Of a stretch of DNA of 64,000 nucleotides, positions 1 through 11,330 are shown piece by piece. Origin of the DNA: Saturnia japonica (Eukaryota; Arthropoda; Insecta; Lepidoptera; Saturniidae); assembly GCA_033032175.1 (NCBI GenBank), contig CM065312.1, positions 2,418,001 through 2,482,000 on the forward strand, given 5' to 3'. The notes under the pieces were generated by a model. The model did no database searches and had not been told where the DNA came from. It saw only the letters and a list, made by a program, of their open reading frames with translations. The first letter of the stretch is position 1, and every line of letters starts with the position of its first letter. A program made the position numbers and the translations under genes.

Positions 1-1140
1 TCGTTAATTTGTCATAGATTTTAGTAATATGTATGTAAATGGATGAATTTGATCTAGGTATTATGGTTTTTTTTTGTTAAAAATCTTTTTTTTTCAATTA
101 ATTTCAAGAAGTGTTGCCAACCTTATGATGAATTTTTATTACAAAAAGCGTTGTATAGTAATTGTAAAAGCAATTCAAATCAGGGTAGTATTATTATCGT
201 TTACTAATTTTAATTGGATAAAGTCGGCAAGGAATCGACCAATTACGATTTTTAATGTTATAGGCACTATGCTTGTTTTATATATAAAAGTAACTATTGT
301 CTTACAGTGGACGAAAATAACATGAGGAAACTTGATGTCTCGTGGTATAACCAAATTTTTGGAGAATAAAGAGCTATTGATTTATTCGGTATTTTAAATC
401 TTCAAAGTAAGCTGGAGTGATGATCTATCTACCCGGTTCCTTCCCTCAGGACAATTGCTTTGTACAGCAATGACATATTTACAGTTTGGTGTTATTATTG
501 TTACGAGTGCTCTATAAATATATTAGATTGGTAAATACGTCCAGCACTGGTTAAGTGAAAGCGCTCAGTACAATCGCCCTGAATATATGAATCAATTAAC
601 AAATGTGTTTGAACTCTAGAGGCTTCCGAATATTATGAGTCTGTACACAGGTAATAATAATGTATAATATAAACTTCAATGCCATGTGACATTTTTTTAA
701 AATACCTATTTACTTACTAAATTACATAATATATTCCAGCAAGTCGTACATTTGTCGACAGACATAAAATGATAATTAAATAGGTAAACACTATTCCTAT
801 CGATTTTTTAATGTTTCATAATGTTAATTTGAGACAATGGCAAATGAAACAATCTTCAGATTACTTGATGTTGTATTAGTGTAATAATTTTTAAAACTAT
901 GCCATAGCTAGTTTTATATAAATTGTGAAATTTAAATAGGCGTGCAAATAAATACGTTACACAGCAAAAGGCCAATTTTTTTTTTATTTTTGTTCGTTTC
1001 TTTATATTGGGAATATTTCGAGTAAAATAAACTATTATTTAATAGATTTAAAATAAAATAGAAATAAATTTCAAAACAACTATATAATACCATACTGGTT
1101 TAGCTACGAGAAATGACACCACTAAAATTAAATTACTTAT
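1..1140. other. AT-rich sequence, nothing recognised
   Basis: No gene, repeat family or RNA was recognised. The short open frame at 74-325 has low-complexity AT-driven composition and no family resemblance. Confidence 0.5.
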
Positions 1141-1144
1141 TTAT

Positions 1145-1900
1145 ATAGATAACTAACTGACCCACGCAAATTCGTCTGCGTCACATACGAGAGAGAGAGA
1201 AAGATAGAGAGAGAGTGACGGTTAGAGAAATTATTAAATTACTGCAATCCCGGGAACTATCCCGTTTCGCGGGATTGCCCATTCACAGTTGACAGCTTTT
1301 TTTTTCCTAGTAGGGCCCCAGAGGACCGGATAATACAATTCTAAATGAGCTGAAACTTTCTTTGTTTTCTGCTGAGTTACTTTAAAACTGTGATATCCCC
1401 TAAGATATACATTGAAATCAATTGATGCAAAGGATAATTTTGTTCAAAATTAAATATTTCTTTCGATAAGGATATATACCATGTTTATGAAAACACCAAC
1501 GCTAATAATGAATTATCTTAGAACAAATTTTATTACCATAAAAAGGGTTTTGTTCAGTCAACTTTAAAAGATAGAGATACGCTATCGCGGACTTTTTTTA
1601 AAAACTTTTTATGAGAAACAATTCTATCACCAGGATTGTGGCGTAACTTTAACCATTTACGCAGCGCACGCAATAGAAGCTCTCAAAAGGAATAAATTTT
1701 TACAATTTTTTCAACATTTTTCATTAATGCTCTCTCCTATTGGTCTTATATAGCCTATTAAAGCCTTCCTCGATAAATTGGCTATCCAACACTAAAATAA
1801 TTTTCCATCCGAATCAGTAGTTCCTGAGATTAGTGCGTTCAACCAAACAAACAAACTTCTCAGCTTTATAATATCTTATTTATATTAAGTGAGCAATTCT
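1145..1900 (+). repeat. Dispersed repeat family B, fragmentary copy
   Basis: Begins with acccacgcaaattcgtctg (1161-1179), the head of a very common lepidopteran dispersed repeat, followed by a (GA)n run (1188-1216). The typical tail, with 'cctcgataaattggctatccaacac' type sequence and a 'cagtagttcctgagatta' stretch followed by aacaaacaaac, lies at about 1765-1860. The middle is rearranged. Other pieces of the family are at 21646, 28000 and 41672. The class is not certain from this copy. No coding capacity. Confidence 0.55.
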
Positions 1901-1902
1901 TG

Positions 1903-1929
<27 letters not shown>
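1903..1929. repeat. (TA)n microsatellite
   Basis: Uninterrupted TA dinucleotide run at the end of the family B copy. The following 1930-2085 has another repeat tail with a hairpin-like ccgagcacagctcgg at 2068-2082. Confidence 0.9.
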
Positions 1930-1935
<6 letters not shown>

Positions 1936-2085
1936 GTAATTGGTTTCTCGGAAACGGCTCCAACGATTTCGATGAAAGTTTGCGTTTAGAAAGTGTTTTA
2001 CATTCCAAATTTATCTAGATAGGTGTTTATCTTTTTTTGTTTATAAGCAGCAGTTTGTTTATTAGCACCGAGCACAGCTCGGTCG

Positions 2086-2448
2086 GCCAGATATTTATAC
2101 AGAAATATAATATATTATGTAAAAATATTGTCAGGTGCTTTTAATGCGGTGCTAAACCATTTAACTCATTTAAGCGCCCGAATTGATTCACCATGACCAG
2201 ATATTTTTATTTGTGCGGAACCTTAATTCTTTTTCTAAAATAAAAGTAGCCTAAGTTAGTCAAAATCGGTCCAACTGTTTTGGAGATTACCCGGAACAAA
2301 CAGACAGACAGACAAAAATTTAAAAAATGGTTGTTTTGTTATAGGTGTCGTATATACTTTCATATGCATTTAGTAAAAAGCTGTTATTTGACATTACAAA
2401 CAGACACTTCAATTTTATTCATTGTATAGATAGATAACTAAATAGAAA
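2086..2448 (+). repeat. Dispersed repeat family A, 3' part
   Basis: Shares with 5001-5285 and 33187-33670 the ordered landmarks catttaagcgcccgaattga, ataaaagtagcctaagtta, ggagattacccggaac and a run of GACA repeats, then ends in a region finishing caattttattcattgtatag with a short (TAGA)n tail. Non-coding. A microsatellite-like tail is typical of some RTE-type LINE or SINE 3' ends, but the class is not proved. Confidence 0.7.
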
Positions 2449-2454
2449 AAACAT

Positions 2455-2560
2455 TTATTTCACACACACTTTATCTGGCTACTCACTGTTAACCCTAAGG
2501 GCTCAAGAAAACTCCGAGCCTCAGACGGCTTTTACAGCGTCGGCATCACCGGACTTGGTT
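2455..2560 (-). repeat. Retroposon 3'-end fragment, family C
   Basis: On the minus strand this reads a hairpin-like segment (gtaaaagccgtctgaggct) followed by a gttaacagtgag tail, matching pieces at 36389-36453, 42300-42390 and 51835-51910. The tail side abuts family A. Only the 3' end of the element is present. Confidence 0.55.
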
Positions 2561-4185
2561 TCACACACACGTTAGACACGAATGATCTGCGTAAGACAAA
2601 TTAGAATTATCTAAGATTCACTTGTGATGCGTGGGTTCGCCAAATACGTCTCAAAGCTTAGCTTAATTTTCAAAGGGTTTTGATGGGATGAAATTATAAT
2701 TTAAAAAGAATAATTGAAACCGTTTATATTCTAGAAATGACTTATACCTATCTCTCTTCTTTTTGATGTGACATGTGAAACAACTATTGCGGCAGGTCAG
2801 AAGACCGAATGTTAGCATGGTGAAGCTTTGGCCAACATTGGCGGTGTGGACCCGAATTAGTTTTTTTTCTTAATAGACAGACTAGACCATTTCAAAGTTT
2901 CATATTAAAACATGGCTAGGATTAAAAGCGGGCTTAACCTCGGACCACTTAACATCAATCAGATGGACTGCATGTTTGTCTGCTTCTACATAACACATAA
3001 CAAACACAAGAAATAATCGATATAAAGTTGGAAATAAACTTGAAAAAACCCTTTACTGAGGCAGCTTTTCAGTATTCAGCAAAACAGATGGAACCGTCGC
3101 GGCGTCGGGATAAACTAGAGCTGTATGTGAATAAAAAAACAAAAAGGAACCACTCACACAAAATAGTTTCTGTATTAGTGACGATATATTTGTCGGGGTC
3201 ATCGCACACATTAAAATCCGGCCGGTTACAACTGTATGCAAATGGATTTACGCAAATTTATAGTTGCGACCGTGCAAATACAAGAACTAAACCGTATTCT
3301 ATCAGATAATCGGGTGTTGTGAGACGAACAGCGCTACGCACGACCGCACCGATATAATTGTATTTATTACACGTGCCAAACTATTTTGTTATTCATGGAA
3401 ATAAGAGAGTGATAAACGTAGAAATAAGATGTCGTTACACTACTTGACCTACACGAAGATAATCGCACTGTAATTATTTTCAAATTCTTAAGTCGACCTG
3501 CGCAACATTTCATTTATCTCACTGCTAAACAAAATGAGTTAATTACAGTTTACGCATTTAGGGTCATCTTGCACGAGACATACAGTGCGCTGATTTAGTT
3601 AAACATAATTAGCGAGCGGTAAAGCATTCTCTGCGTTCCTTTTCATATTTTGACGAGTTTCTTAACCCAAAAAGCGCGATGACATAAACTTATGCATATT
3701 AGTATACATAATGAAACGTGCATAGTTGGATGTCATTGTTTGTTGTCTGTCAAAATGAATTGAATAATATGAATATAGTGCAATTATCTTCTATTAGATA
3801 CGAATGAGAAATGTGGTAAAAGTATTTACCACGCTCATGGTCCTTATGATATCTCTGTTCTTTTATTCCCATAATTTTTATACATAATTTGTATTTTTAA
3901 ATCATAAGGAGTCACTTAAAGGTGTTTTGCGGCGCTATATAGCCATCTTTGGCTATTTAACTTTGATAGTTCTTTAAATTTTTCTTTTTACAATATGCTA
4001 ATTTTGCTTAACTACATTAAATATGTTTAGTGATACTTTAATCATATTGAAACGTGTTACGCAAGTTGCCCTTAATCAACATTTTACTGTAGTATACTGT
4101 CACTCATGCCTTGTGTTTATTTATACAAAGTTCTAAGTAAGAATAAGAAACATTGGTGTTAGGTTGTATTAGTAAATACAACTAG
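2561..4185. other. No recognisable feature
   Basis: Unique-looking AT-rich DNA. Overlapping open frames on both strands near 3028-3309 (93 and 62 codons) have no recognisable domain, no good splice context and look fortuitous. Confidence 0.45.
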
Positions 4186-5285
4186 CTGTGCACGCGGCTG
4201 CACTCGCATGGACTGCAAAACGCCGCCGTCGACTGGACAAACGCGCGAAGCGTGCTGCACCCGCTTCCAGTTATTTTAAAGACAAAAATGCTTATTGTGG
4301 GTTATACATAATATCTAACATAATACCATTACATAACAGATATTGCCACCGCTAGGTTAGTTTACTTCGCTTCTAACATAATGTCTTACGGTATTTTGCT
4401 GTGGGGTTCAGTAGCTGAGGTAGATACCATATTTATATTACAAAAGCGGGCAGTTAGAGCAATTTACAATATGAGACCCCGCGAATCACTAAACTATAGT
4501 AAGAATTTAGTATCTTAACTTTGCCCTCCCAATACATCTTTGATAACTTAATGTATGTCCGTAAAAACTTAGACAAGCTGGATTTTGTCAAAGATCAGCA
4601 CAATGTAAATACTAGAAATAAAGATAAATTAATCGTAAAGTGTTTTAGGTAATAGTGTTAGGTTCTATAACAAGATCCCGACGCACATTACTGATTTACC
4701 TGACTACAAGATCAAGGACCATGTCAAGCGGGTCTTACTGTCAAAACGTTTTTATAGGGTGGATTATTATGTGAATTGACTGGAAGTGACTCCCTCTCTT
4801 TGCATCCACTAACATATTATTATTGTACCTGTTATATTAACATTTGTATAGTTAATAATAATCCCGTTAATAATAAATAAACCCGTACGAGTTTCTTACC
4901 GGTTCTTCTCGATATCGATTCTCGATGCCGGTGGTAGTGTTTTGACGTTCATAAGTGCCTTCTTAGAGCCTAAATCGAATAAAGATTATTTTGATTTTGA
5001 ATGTTTTGTAGGCCGATCTACAGTTACGTAGTACATTAATTTGGTATTATATCTCTTACGGTTTACTCAACGTAAGCCATTTAAGCGCTTCAATTGTTTT
5101 ATCATTACCAGTTTTTTTACGCGGTGCCCTAATAATATTTCTTAAATAAAAGTAACCTAAGTTACACTTTATAACATTAGTTATCTGCTAGGAAAAGTCC
5201 CTTATAAACGGTCCAACCTTTTCGGAGATTAATCGGAACAAGCAAACAAACAAACAGACAGATAGATCACTAGTAGATAGATAGT
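4186..5285 (+). repeat. Dispersed repeat family A, split by a LINE insertion
   Basis: The left part (4186-4338) starts actagctgtg and runs to gcttattgtggg; the right part (5001-5285) resumes with the 'gtaggc' segment, the catttaagcgc landmark and the GACA-rich tail. In the uninterrupted copies at 33187-33670 and 18115-18425 these parts adjoin, so the LINE piece at 4339-5000 inserted into an older family A copy. Confidence 0.7.
4339..5000 (+). pseudogene. LINE (non-LTR retrotransposon) 3' end, RT C-terminus plus 3' UTR
   Basis: Translates in one frame to the C-terminal region of a LINE reverse transcriptase polyprotein: IATARLVYFA, then MSYGILLWGS, VDTIFILQKRAVRAIYN and PRESL, with an early stop near 4517. 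Shifted frames carry the rest (YIFDNLMYVRKNL, then TRNKDKL, then FYNKIPTHITDLP). The 3' UTR ends with attattttgattttgaatg. The same 3' end occurs at 18959-19374 (plus) and 46856-46965 (minus). Strongly 5'-truncated and dead. I would place it near CR1/Rex-like LINEs, but the clade is uncertain. Confidence 0.85.
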
Positions 5286-5445
5286 TGATGTTATAAGAAG
5301 TAACGTAGGCTACTTTTATTTTAGTTATAGAACTAGTGTTCCGCGCAAATAAGAATTTATTCGGGAAAACGATGCTTTTGGGGTGCTTAATGACGTACAC
5401 CGAGATATATCAAATTAATGTAGGAAATAATTGTAGATCATAAAA
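5286..5445 (-). repeat. Dispersed repeat family A fragment in inverted orientation
   Basis: The minus strand reads gcgcggaacac, then ataaaagtagcctacgtta and cttataacatcaact, the middle of family A. With 5001-5285 it forms a tail-to-tail inverted pair across a short GATA-rich joint (5258-5285). Confidence 0.6.
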
Positions 5446-5851
5446 ATAAACCGTGGTTAAAAATTAAATCTCGAATTAATAAATTAATTACATTTAGGGC
5501 GGCTTGCACCAAAAGCTTCTAAAACTAGATTTTATTAATTCTCGATTTTTCCTTAAACTCAGTTTAACTTAAATCTGCATAAGTTTGTCTTGCATTATCG
5601 GTTCTCTAACTCGATTTAACTAAGTCGAGTTTAAGCCATAGATAATACAATTAACGCGTAATTACGGTTCGTTTTCCACAAAAAAATATTAATTAAGAAA
5701 ACATTTACTGAGTGTCGTGAAAAGAAACGTTTTTAATGTCACTTTTGAATTTGACAGGCGAAGTAAACGGAAGATATTGTCACTGGTCAGTATCTTCGGT
5801 CGTACATATTTTGTGCTTCACAAAAACAATATACGGTTCTTTTATTACAAA

Positions 5852-7445
5852 ATGAAAAGGTCAAGAGCGCCTAATTTTAGCACAGCTGAACTTATGCATT
5901 TATTGCAATTGGTAGAAAAATACCCTATCATTGAAAATAAAAAAACCGATGCTACAACCTCCCGAGAGAAGCAGGACGTCTGGAAAGCGCTGGCTGCCGA
6001 GTATAACTCCACAACCTCTGCTGGGCCTAGGTCTGTGGAAAATCTTATTGCTTGCTATAAGAACCAAAAAATTAAGTTAAAAAAGCAGGTCTCTAATGCT
6101 AAAATGAGTATACCAGGTATGTTTTTAAACGTCTTATGTTTGTTTTTGTATGCACATGTGGATATTGATTTTTTTATGGTGTTGTTTTAGTACCGGCACG
6201 TCATATTACCGAACCTGGAACATCTCATGGTGATTCTGTTACAAGGTTTGTTGATGCTGTACAAATCCATGGCCAGGATTGGGATTCAGTGTCAGAAATC
6301 ACTAGCATTCCAAGCCAACATTGTAAAGCAATATTTAACAATCTGGCTGAAGAAGCAAAATCACAAGATGTGAAATTTATTAAAGAAATTAAGCTCACAG
6401 GTGTTGCCTTTAATATATTTTTATCAAAATAAAATGTTATGGACACGGTCATGTAAGTGTTATTACATTATAACACTTACATATCCAAAATCAGTTATTC
6501 CCCAAGGTTATGTTATACAAATTTAATTGTGGCAAGTGTAAAATTAATTATTATAATCAGTTCAGTTTTTTTAAATTGTAAAATAAAACACATATAATAT
6601 TATTTGTCTAACTACTTGTGTCTTTTTTTAGGAGGAGGTCCTCCACCACAACCACCAAGTGATTTAGTCCTCGAAAAGGTGAAGTCTTTGATTGGACCCA
6701 GCCTGGAGGGTTTATACAGTATGTATGGTGGAGACTACGAATTCATGAAACAACAGCAAGAATTATTACCCATTGAAAAAAGATTACAGCTTGTGGACAA
6801 TCTGACCCCCATAAAAACTGTAGAGCATGAGTCTAAAGCTCTACAAATGCCAAGTGTTTCTGATAAAGGTATTTCTTAATACAGTTTCTGACTAGTTCTT
6901 TATAAGTTCACTATGATTTATTATGTCATATTAATAAGATTGTTTCGTTTCAGATCAATTACTAAATTCTTCTCCAGTGAGTAGTAAAGAAGAAAACGGG
7001 AAGACACTAAACACAATATTCCCAAAAAGATTGAACATATTGAGAAAGAGAGTCGATCCTTCATTGGATGTGCATTCAAATAATAAAGGTAAATATACAT
7101 ATACTTGTGTCATAAAGACATAACATCAAAACCAGGCTCCCAAAAAGTTGTTCCATAGATTATGGATGATTCCTAGGTATTTTTGTTTAATATCATATAA
7201 GTTTTTTTGTAATTACAGGAAGGAAAAAGATGTCTGAGTCATATCTAGAGTTGGCAGAAGAGAAAAAGGAGTTAATTTATATTAAAAAAATATTGGCACA
7301 AAATCAGCTGCATAATCAGCAGGAAATACACAAAATAAATATGGAAATATTGACAGACAGACAGAAACATGAAAAAATTAAAAATGAGTTGGAACTGAAA
7401 TTTTTAAAAGAGAAATATGAATTAGAAATAAATCAAATAAAATAA
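5852..7445 (+). CDS. Harbinger Myb/SANT-like DNA-binding accessory protein (5 exons)
   Basis: Proposed exons: 5852-6116, 6191-6400, 6632-6868, 6954-7088, 7219-7445. All introns are GT-AG, all junctions are phase 1, and the joined frame is 357 codons plus TAA. The N-terminus (residues about 1-88: FSTAELMHLLQLVEKYP, then QDVWKALAAEYN and ACYKNQKIKLKKQ) is a Myb/SANT-like helix-turn-helix of the MADF/zeste-like type that accompanies Harbinger transposases. The second exon continues a conserved middle (VPARHITEPG), the third is proline-rich (GGGPPPQPP), and the last 70 residues are a charged coiled coil (EEKKELIYIKKILAQ). In the family this protein helps bind subterminal sequence and bring the transposase to the nucleus. 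The start is the first ATG in the domain frame; upstream in-frame codons lack an ATG. Splice sites are inferred by eye. Confidence 0.85.
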
Positions 7446-7784
7446 CATGAAATCCTAAATACTGTATTTAATTATTATCACATATATTGACTTGACTGTA
7501 TTTCTCTCAAGAACACACTTATTAGAAATAATCAATAACCAATTATATATCTTTACATTAATACTTTAACTTATGGGAAGAATGGATTATTTCAAATTAA
7601 ATAATGCTATAAATTGTGTTAGTGACTGTTCATTGAAAAGCAATTTAAAATAGGTAAAATAATTTATTTTTATAATTGAGCTCTTGCAAATTTCCTGTGA
7701 TTACAATCTGAAAATAGATGTGATTAAAATTATTTAAAAACCAATTTACATCCTAAAAATATTTCATATGGATATTGTAAATAT
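7446..7784. other. Convergent 3' region between the two Harbinger genes
   Basis: AT-rich spacer where both transcripts should end. On the minus strand an AATAAA lies near 7664, about 120 bp past the transposase stop, and could be its polyadenylation signal. No clear AATAAA was seen for the plus-strand gene. Confidence 0.5.
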
Positions 7785-9443
7785 TTACAACCTTGCAAAA
7801 TAACTGTTTATGAGTAATCTTCTATCCCGATTTCCAGATTGATTGGCATTTCTTGGTGATATATCATCCACAGTTTCTTCATTATAATTTGTTATGTCTT
7901 CTCCACTAGGGAGTGATATATCTTCTCCACTAGGGAGTGAATCATTTTGCAGTAAAGCAATATTATGTAAAACAGCAGTAGCTATTATTATTCCTGTAAT
8001 ATTAAATCTTTTATAAATAAACTTAGTACATAAGTCAATAACTGTAGATAATAAATAAAATGAATATGAACTAAGTTTAGTGTTATAATCCAAAAAATAT
8101 ATTAAATGTGTGCAATCTTCAAGAAAATTACCTGGTACACTACACAATTTTACATTTATCCCTTTTGATAATATAGGAAATCTTCTCTTCCAGATCCCAA
8201 ATGCTCTTTCCACCACATTTCTAGTTCTGATTTGGGCTTCTTGGTATAATTTTTCTGCCCTGTTTGATGGTATGCATTCAGGCAACGGTATCATCATATA
8301 ATTTGTTTGGGCATATCCGCTATCACCCAAAAGTAATTTATTACTATAAACACCCTTAAAATCACAGCATTTGATTATCAATATTATCAGTCTTATTAAT
8401 AGTAACAAAGTTAAGTATGGATATATAACTAAAGTTATTAAATAAAGTATGTACATACTTGTACAAAGCTCCGTTTCTGAGCACAATTGTCCCAAATGTT
8501 CGCATCATGTACTGAACCATGCCACCTGGCCACCACATCTTGAAACAATAGATTTGCTGTGCATATGCACTGAGTGTTAATTGAAAAGTAACCTTTGCGA
8601 TTTCTATATATTTCTGCATTATCTCCACCTACAAAAATAATAACAATTAACTTCTGATATATATTAAGATATAAAGAGTAAATAATGATATTCTTGCATT
8701 ATATATGCATAGTACCTACCCTAAATACATATTAAATAATTTATATTGTTTCCTCTTCTGCTCAGTAATAATATTATTGAAATAAAACACTCCTTAAGTA
8801 GGAATCAAACTTACCAGGTGACAAGATTTTAATATGTGTACAATCTATAGCACCAATAACTCTAGGAAATTTAGCGATTTCATAAAACTTTGCTATAATA
8901 CTGTTTTGTTCTGCTTCTGTGATGGGCATTTTTATATATTTGGAATATAAGCTGGCAATGGCATGTGTTACACGATGAACAATTCTGCAGGCTGTAGATT
9001 CATGAATACCAATTATATCACCACATGCTGTTAATTGACTTCCCGTTGCAAAATATCTCAGAGTACACAAAAGTTGGTTTTTTGGTGAAACAGCATTGTT
9101 TCTGAAATTTTGTTGATATTTAATTTCTCGTTAACAATAATGGGTACCGATTAGTATAGGCAAAAAAAGTAATCACAAATTGTGAAGTTAAAATATCTTA
9201 CCTGTCTGAACATAATTCCAAATTTTCAATTATTTGACTTAAAAGCAGCATTACACTTTGTTTACTCAAGCGAAATCTCTTTATAAATTCATCATCCCTT
9301 AAACTATTAAATAAGTCACTACGTTCATTGACTTTTCTATAGAAATAAGGTGTACTCAAAAATTGAAAAATCACTTCATCGTCATCTGAAAGGGAATCTT
9401 CGTCGGATGTAATAACATCTACTGGGCTCGAAAATATTTCCAT
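7785..9443 (-). CDS. Harbinger DDE transposase (5 exons), intact
   Basis: Exons in transcript order: 9443-9202, 9101-8815, 8628-8459, 8354-8132, 7993-7785. Introns are GT-AG (donors include GTAAGT at 8814 and GTATGT at 8458) and the joined frame is 376 codons plus TAA, normal for the DDE_Tnp_4/HARBI1-like family. An acidic N-terminus (SDEDSLSDDDE) precedes a helical region (LCTLRYFATGSQ, then GIHESTACRIVHRV). The catalytic core follows: first Asp in GAIDCTHIKI, second Asp in ARWHGSVHDANIW, the LLLGDSGY motif, and the Glu in RTRNVVERAFGIWKRRFP, then IIIATAVLHNIA. All three DDE residues are present. The C-terminus has an exact 8-residue tandem duplication (SLPSGEDI twice, near 7890-7940). It cuts and rejoins the element at TTA targets; the Myb-like partner is encoded convergently. 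Confidence 0.92.
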
Positions 9444-9661
9444 AGCACAAACAAATTTCTTACAAAAATGTGAAACACTATACAGTTAAATCAAGAATTA
9501 GGAAGTTAAATCGTCAAAATTGTCGGTTTAATTTTGACAGCTTCTAAAATCGAGATTAATGTCAAACTGACGTCGTGCAAGACGTTAAACTAGATTTAAG
9601 CCTAAGTTGAGTTTTAATTTCACTAAATCGAGTTTAAGTCATTTGGTGCAAGCCGCCCTTA

Positions 9662-10340
9662 CAGTACAAAAACCCTGTATTGCCAAACACACAACTAACA
9701 GGTACATTCAGTGGTTTTAAAACCAGGAGCGACCGATTTATCGTTCTCATTCAAAGACGATCAGTTCAGATTTGTTTATATTTTCAAAGCTTCACATTGT
9801 ACGCAGTACGCACATGTATTTATTAATTGTTATCACTACTAAACGGGGTCTATGACATTTATCTGAGCTATATTTTTGTTGTGTTCTTCTTTTAAATTAT
9901 TTAATATTGTTTTGGCGAGCGTTTGTCAATCAGAAATAATATAATATTAAATGAATTTGTGCTCGACGATATTAAGACAATCAATCTAAAAAAAGACACT
10001 GGCTTTTAAATTGAGCTAGGTACCGAAGTTCATTGATAAAGATGAAAGAAAGATTTTCAACTTCAGTGTTGTAGCTTATTAGACTACGTTTAAAAGTGTC
10101 TTCTACCATTTTTCTGTGGTTGGTTGCACTATGATGTGTTCTGTTACCGAAAGCACAGACTTATTGCAGGGTTCTCACCTACATACGTCGAACGATGTGG
10201 TTGCCACGTGTGCTACTATTGATGCGATTATTACAACTACTCCTAAATCGCGAATATTTCGAAAGACAAGAAATTGACACATTTTTAGTATGGGATGCGT
10301 AAATGCATTTATTTATTTCCCTTGGGGAAGAAAGAGACTT
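9662..10340. other. No recognisable feature
   Basis: AT-rich flank of the Harbinger element. No open frame or known repeat noticed. Confidence 0.45.
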
Positions 10341-10585
10341 CAAAGAGAAATTTCGTTGGAGATTTCTGTCTACCTGGGGCAGTCTGACTGTGACTGGGGG
10401 AATACCTCCACCCTACAGAAGATCGCAGCCAAATAACCTTGTTTTGTGTTCCTGCGGTGAGTAGGGTTTGCAGAGCTCCTTAGGGAAAGGGGATTCAAGG
10501 CCGGCAACGAGCTACTTGTAAGCAGTTATAGGCTACGGTAGCCGCTTATCATCAGCCGGGCCGTATGCTTGTTTGCCACCTGGTT
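10341..10585 (+). repeat. SINE-like dispersed repeat family S
   Basis: Shares cctacagaagatcgcagcc, a gtgagtagggtttgcagag segment, a caaggccggcaacgagct segment and tacggtagccgcttatcatc with copies at 15975-16236 (minus), 32600-32850 (minus) and 47188-47412 (plus). This is a short, very abundant lepidopteran dispersed repeat with no coding capacity. The internal GTGAGT and CAGG strings are family sequence, not splice sites. Confidence 0.75.
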
Positions 10586-10619
10586 GAATAAAAATATGAA
10601 TATCTAGAAATTGTATTGC

Positions 10620-10840
10620 ATGCAGCGGCCGGCTCATGTGGCCACTTGTCGCTCGGCGTGTAACCTTGCGTACGCTGATAAACAAGTGACGTCATCGTGT
10701 ATTTATAGCGTGTGCGCTCCGAGTTGTGCCGCGAGAGCGCAAGCGCCCGCGCACGGTCATTGACCCCGCACTACGCCTATCATCGCTATCTAAAAGTGCG
10801 AATAATAAATACGCCACGCGCAGCCGCACTGTCGCATCGC
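10620..10840 (+). promoter_or_regulatory. CpG-rich patch with CRE and TATA-like motif, candidate promoter or enhancer
   Basis: A sharp GC- and CpG-rich island in AT-rich DNA. It contains a perfect CRE palindrome TGACGTCA (10687-10694) followed by tatttatag (10700-10708), with a cgagttg sequence about 25-30 bp downstream that could hold a start site. No coding exon follows that I can recognise; the short frame at 10712-10906 is arginine-rich and looks like a composition effect. Promoter function is inference from motif spacing alone. Confidence 0.35.
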
Positions 10841-10849
10841 ATCTTACAT

Positions 10850-11330
10850 TTTTGTTTGATTTCCATCCGTAATTTTAGGGTTATATGTCATAACATTAAA
10901 TATTGAAACTGGCTGATGTAATTAAAACAGCACTCTAATTTGTTATGAATGTTTCTACTCATGGCACTTTCACTTGGGATAACCTGGGTGACAGAGTAAG
11001 AATACTTTTTTCTTACATTTGAAACTACTTCAAGAAGTCGGCAGTAAGCTTGTATAATTTTTTTTTTCAACTTAATTTCAATAACTACAGCAACGTGACC
11101 AGATTAAAATTGATTATTATGCTAGCCAAAGTGGTAAAAATTTCGAAAAAATATCTTATGATTCTGCTAATTCATATTTAGTATGGTACCTATGGAAAAT
11201 AAATGAAAACTCTAGAACAATTATCTATTAATGAAAGAACTATACATCTGACGTGTCGATATTTGTTTATAAAGTTGCAAGGTTGGGCCTGTCTTTTTAA
11301 TATTTTTTGAAGGCGTAAAATTTATGCAAC
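10850..11330. other. No recognisable feature
   Basis: AT-rich; nothing seen on either strand. Confidence 0.4.

Larger units (their letters stand above)
5497..9658. mobile_element. Complete autonomous-looking PIF/Harbinger DNA transposon
   Basis: The element is bounded by perfect 17-bp terminal inverted repeats, gggcggcttgcaccaaa at 5497-5513 and its reverse complement at 9642-9658. It is flanked by the 3-bp direct repeat TTA (5494-5496 and 9659-9661), the target duplication typical of PIF/Harbinger. Subterminal copies of the motif taagtcgagtttaa / taaatcgagtttaa occur near both ends (about 5620-5636 and 9624-9641). Inside are two convergent genes, the usual pair of this superfamily: a Myb/SANT-like protein (5852-7445, plus) and a DDE transposase (7785-9443, minus). 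Both reconstruct with intact frames and GT-AG introns. Nothing nested or broken was seen, which suggests a recent insertion. Confidence 0.95.

Noticed and set aside
6225..6452. Minus-strand frame within the Harbinger Myb gene
   Set aside because: Shadow of exon 2 (6191-6400) of the plus-strand gene.
8110..8301. Plus-strand frame inside the Harbinger transposase
   Set aside because: Shadow of transposase exon 8354-8132 on the opposite strand.
10441..10480. Exon donor at ctgcggtgagtagg
   Set aside because: The GTGAGT belongs to the SINE-like family S and recurs in its other copies.
10712..10906. 64-codon open frame in the CpG-rich patch
   Set aside because: Arg/Ala/Ser-rich translation is what CpG-rich DNA gives by chance; no domain or splice support.
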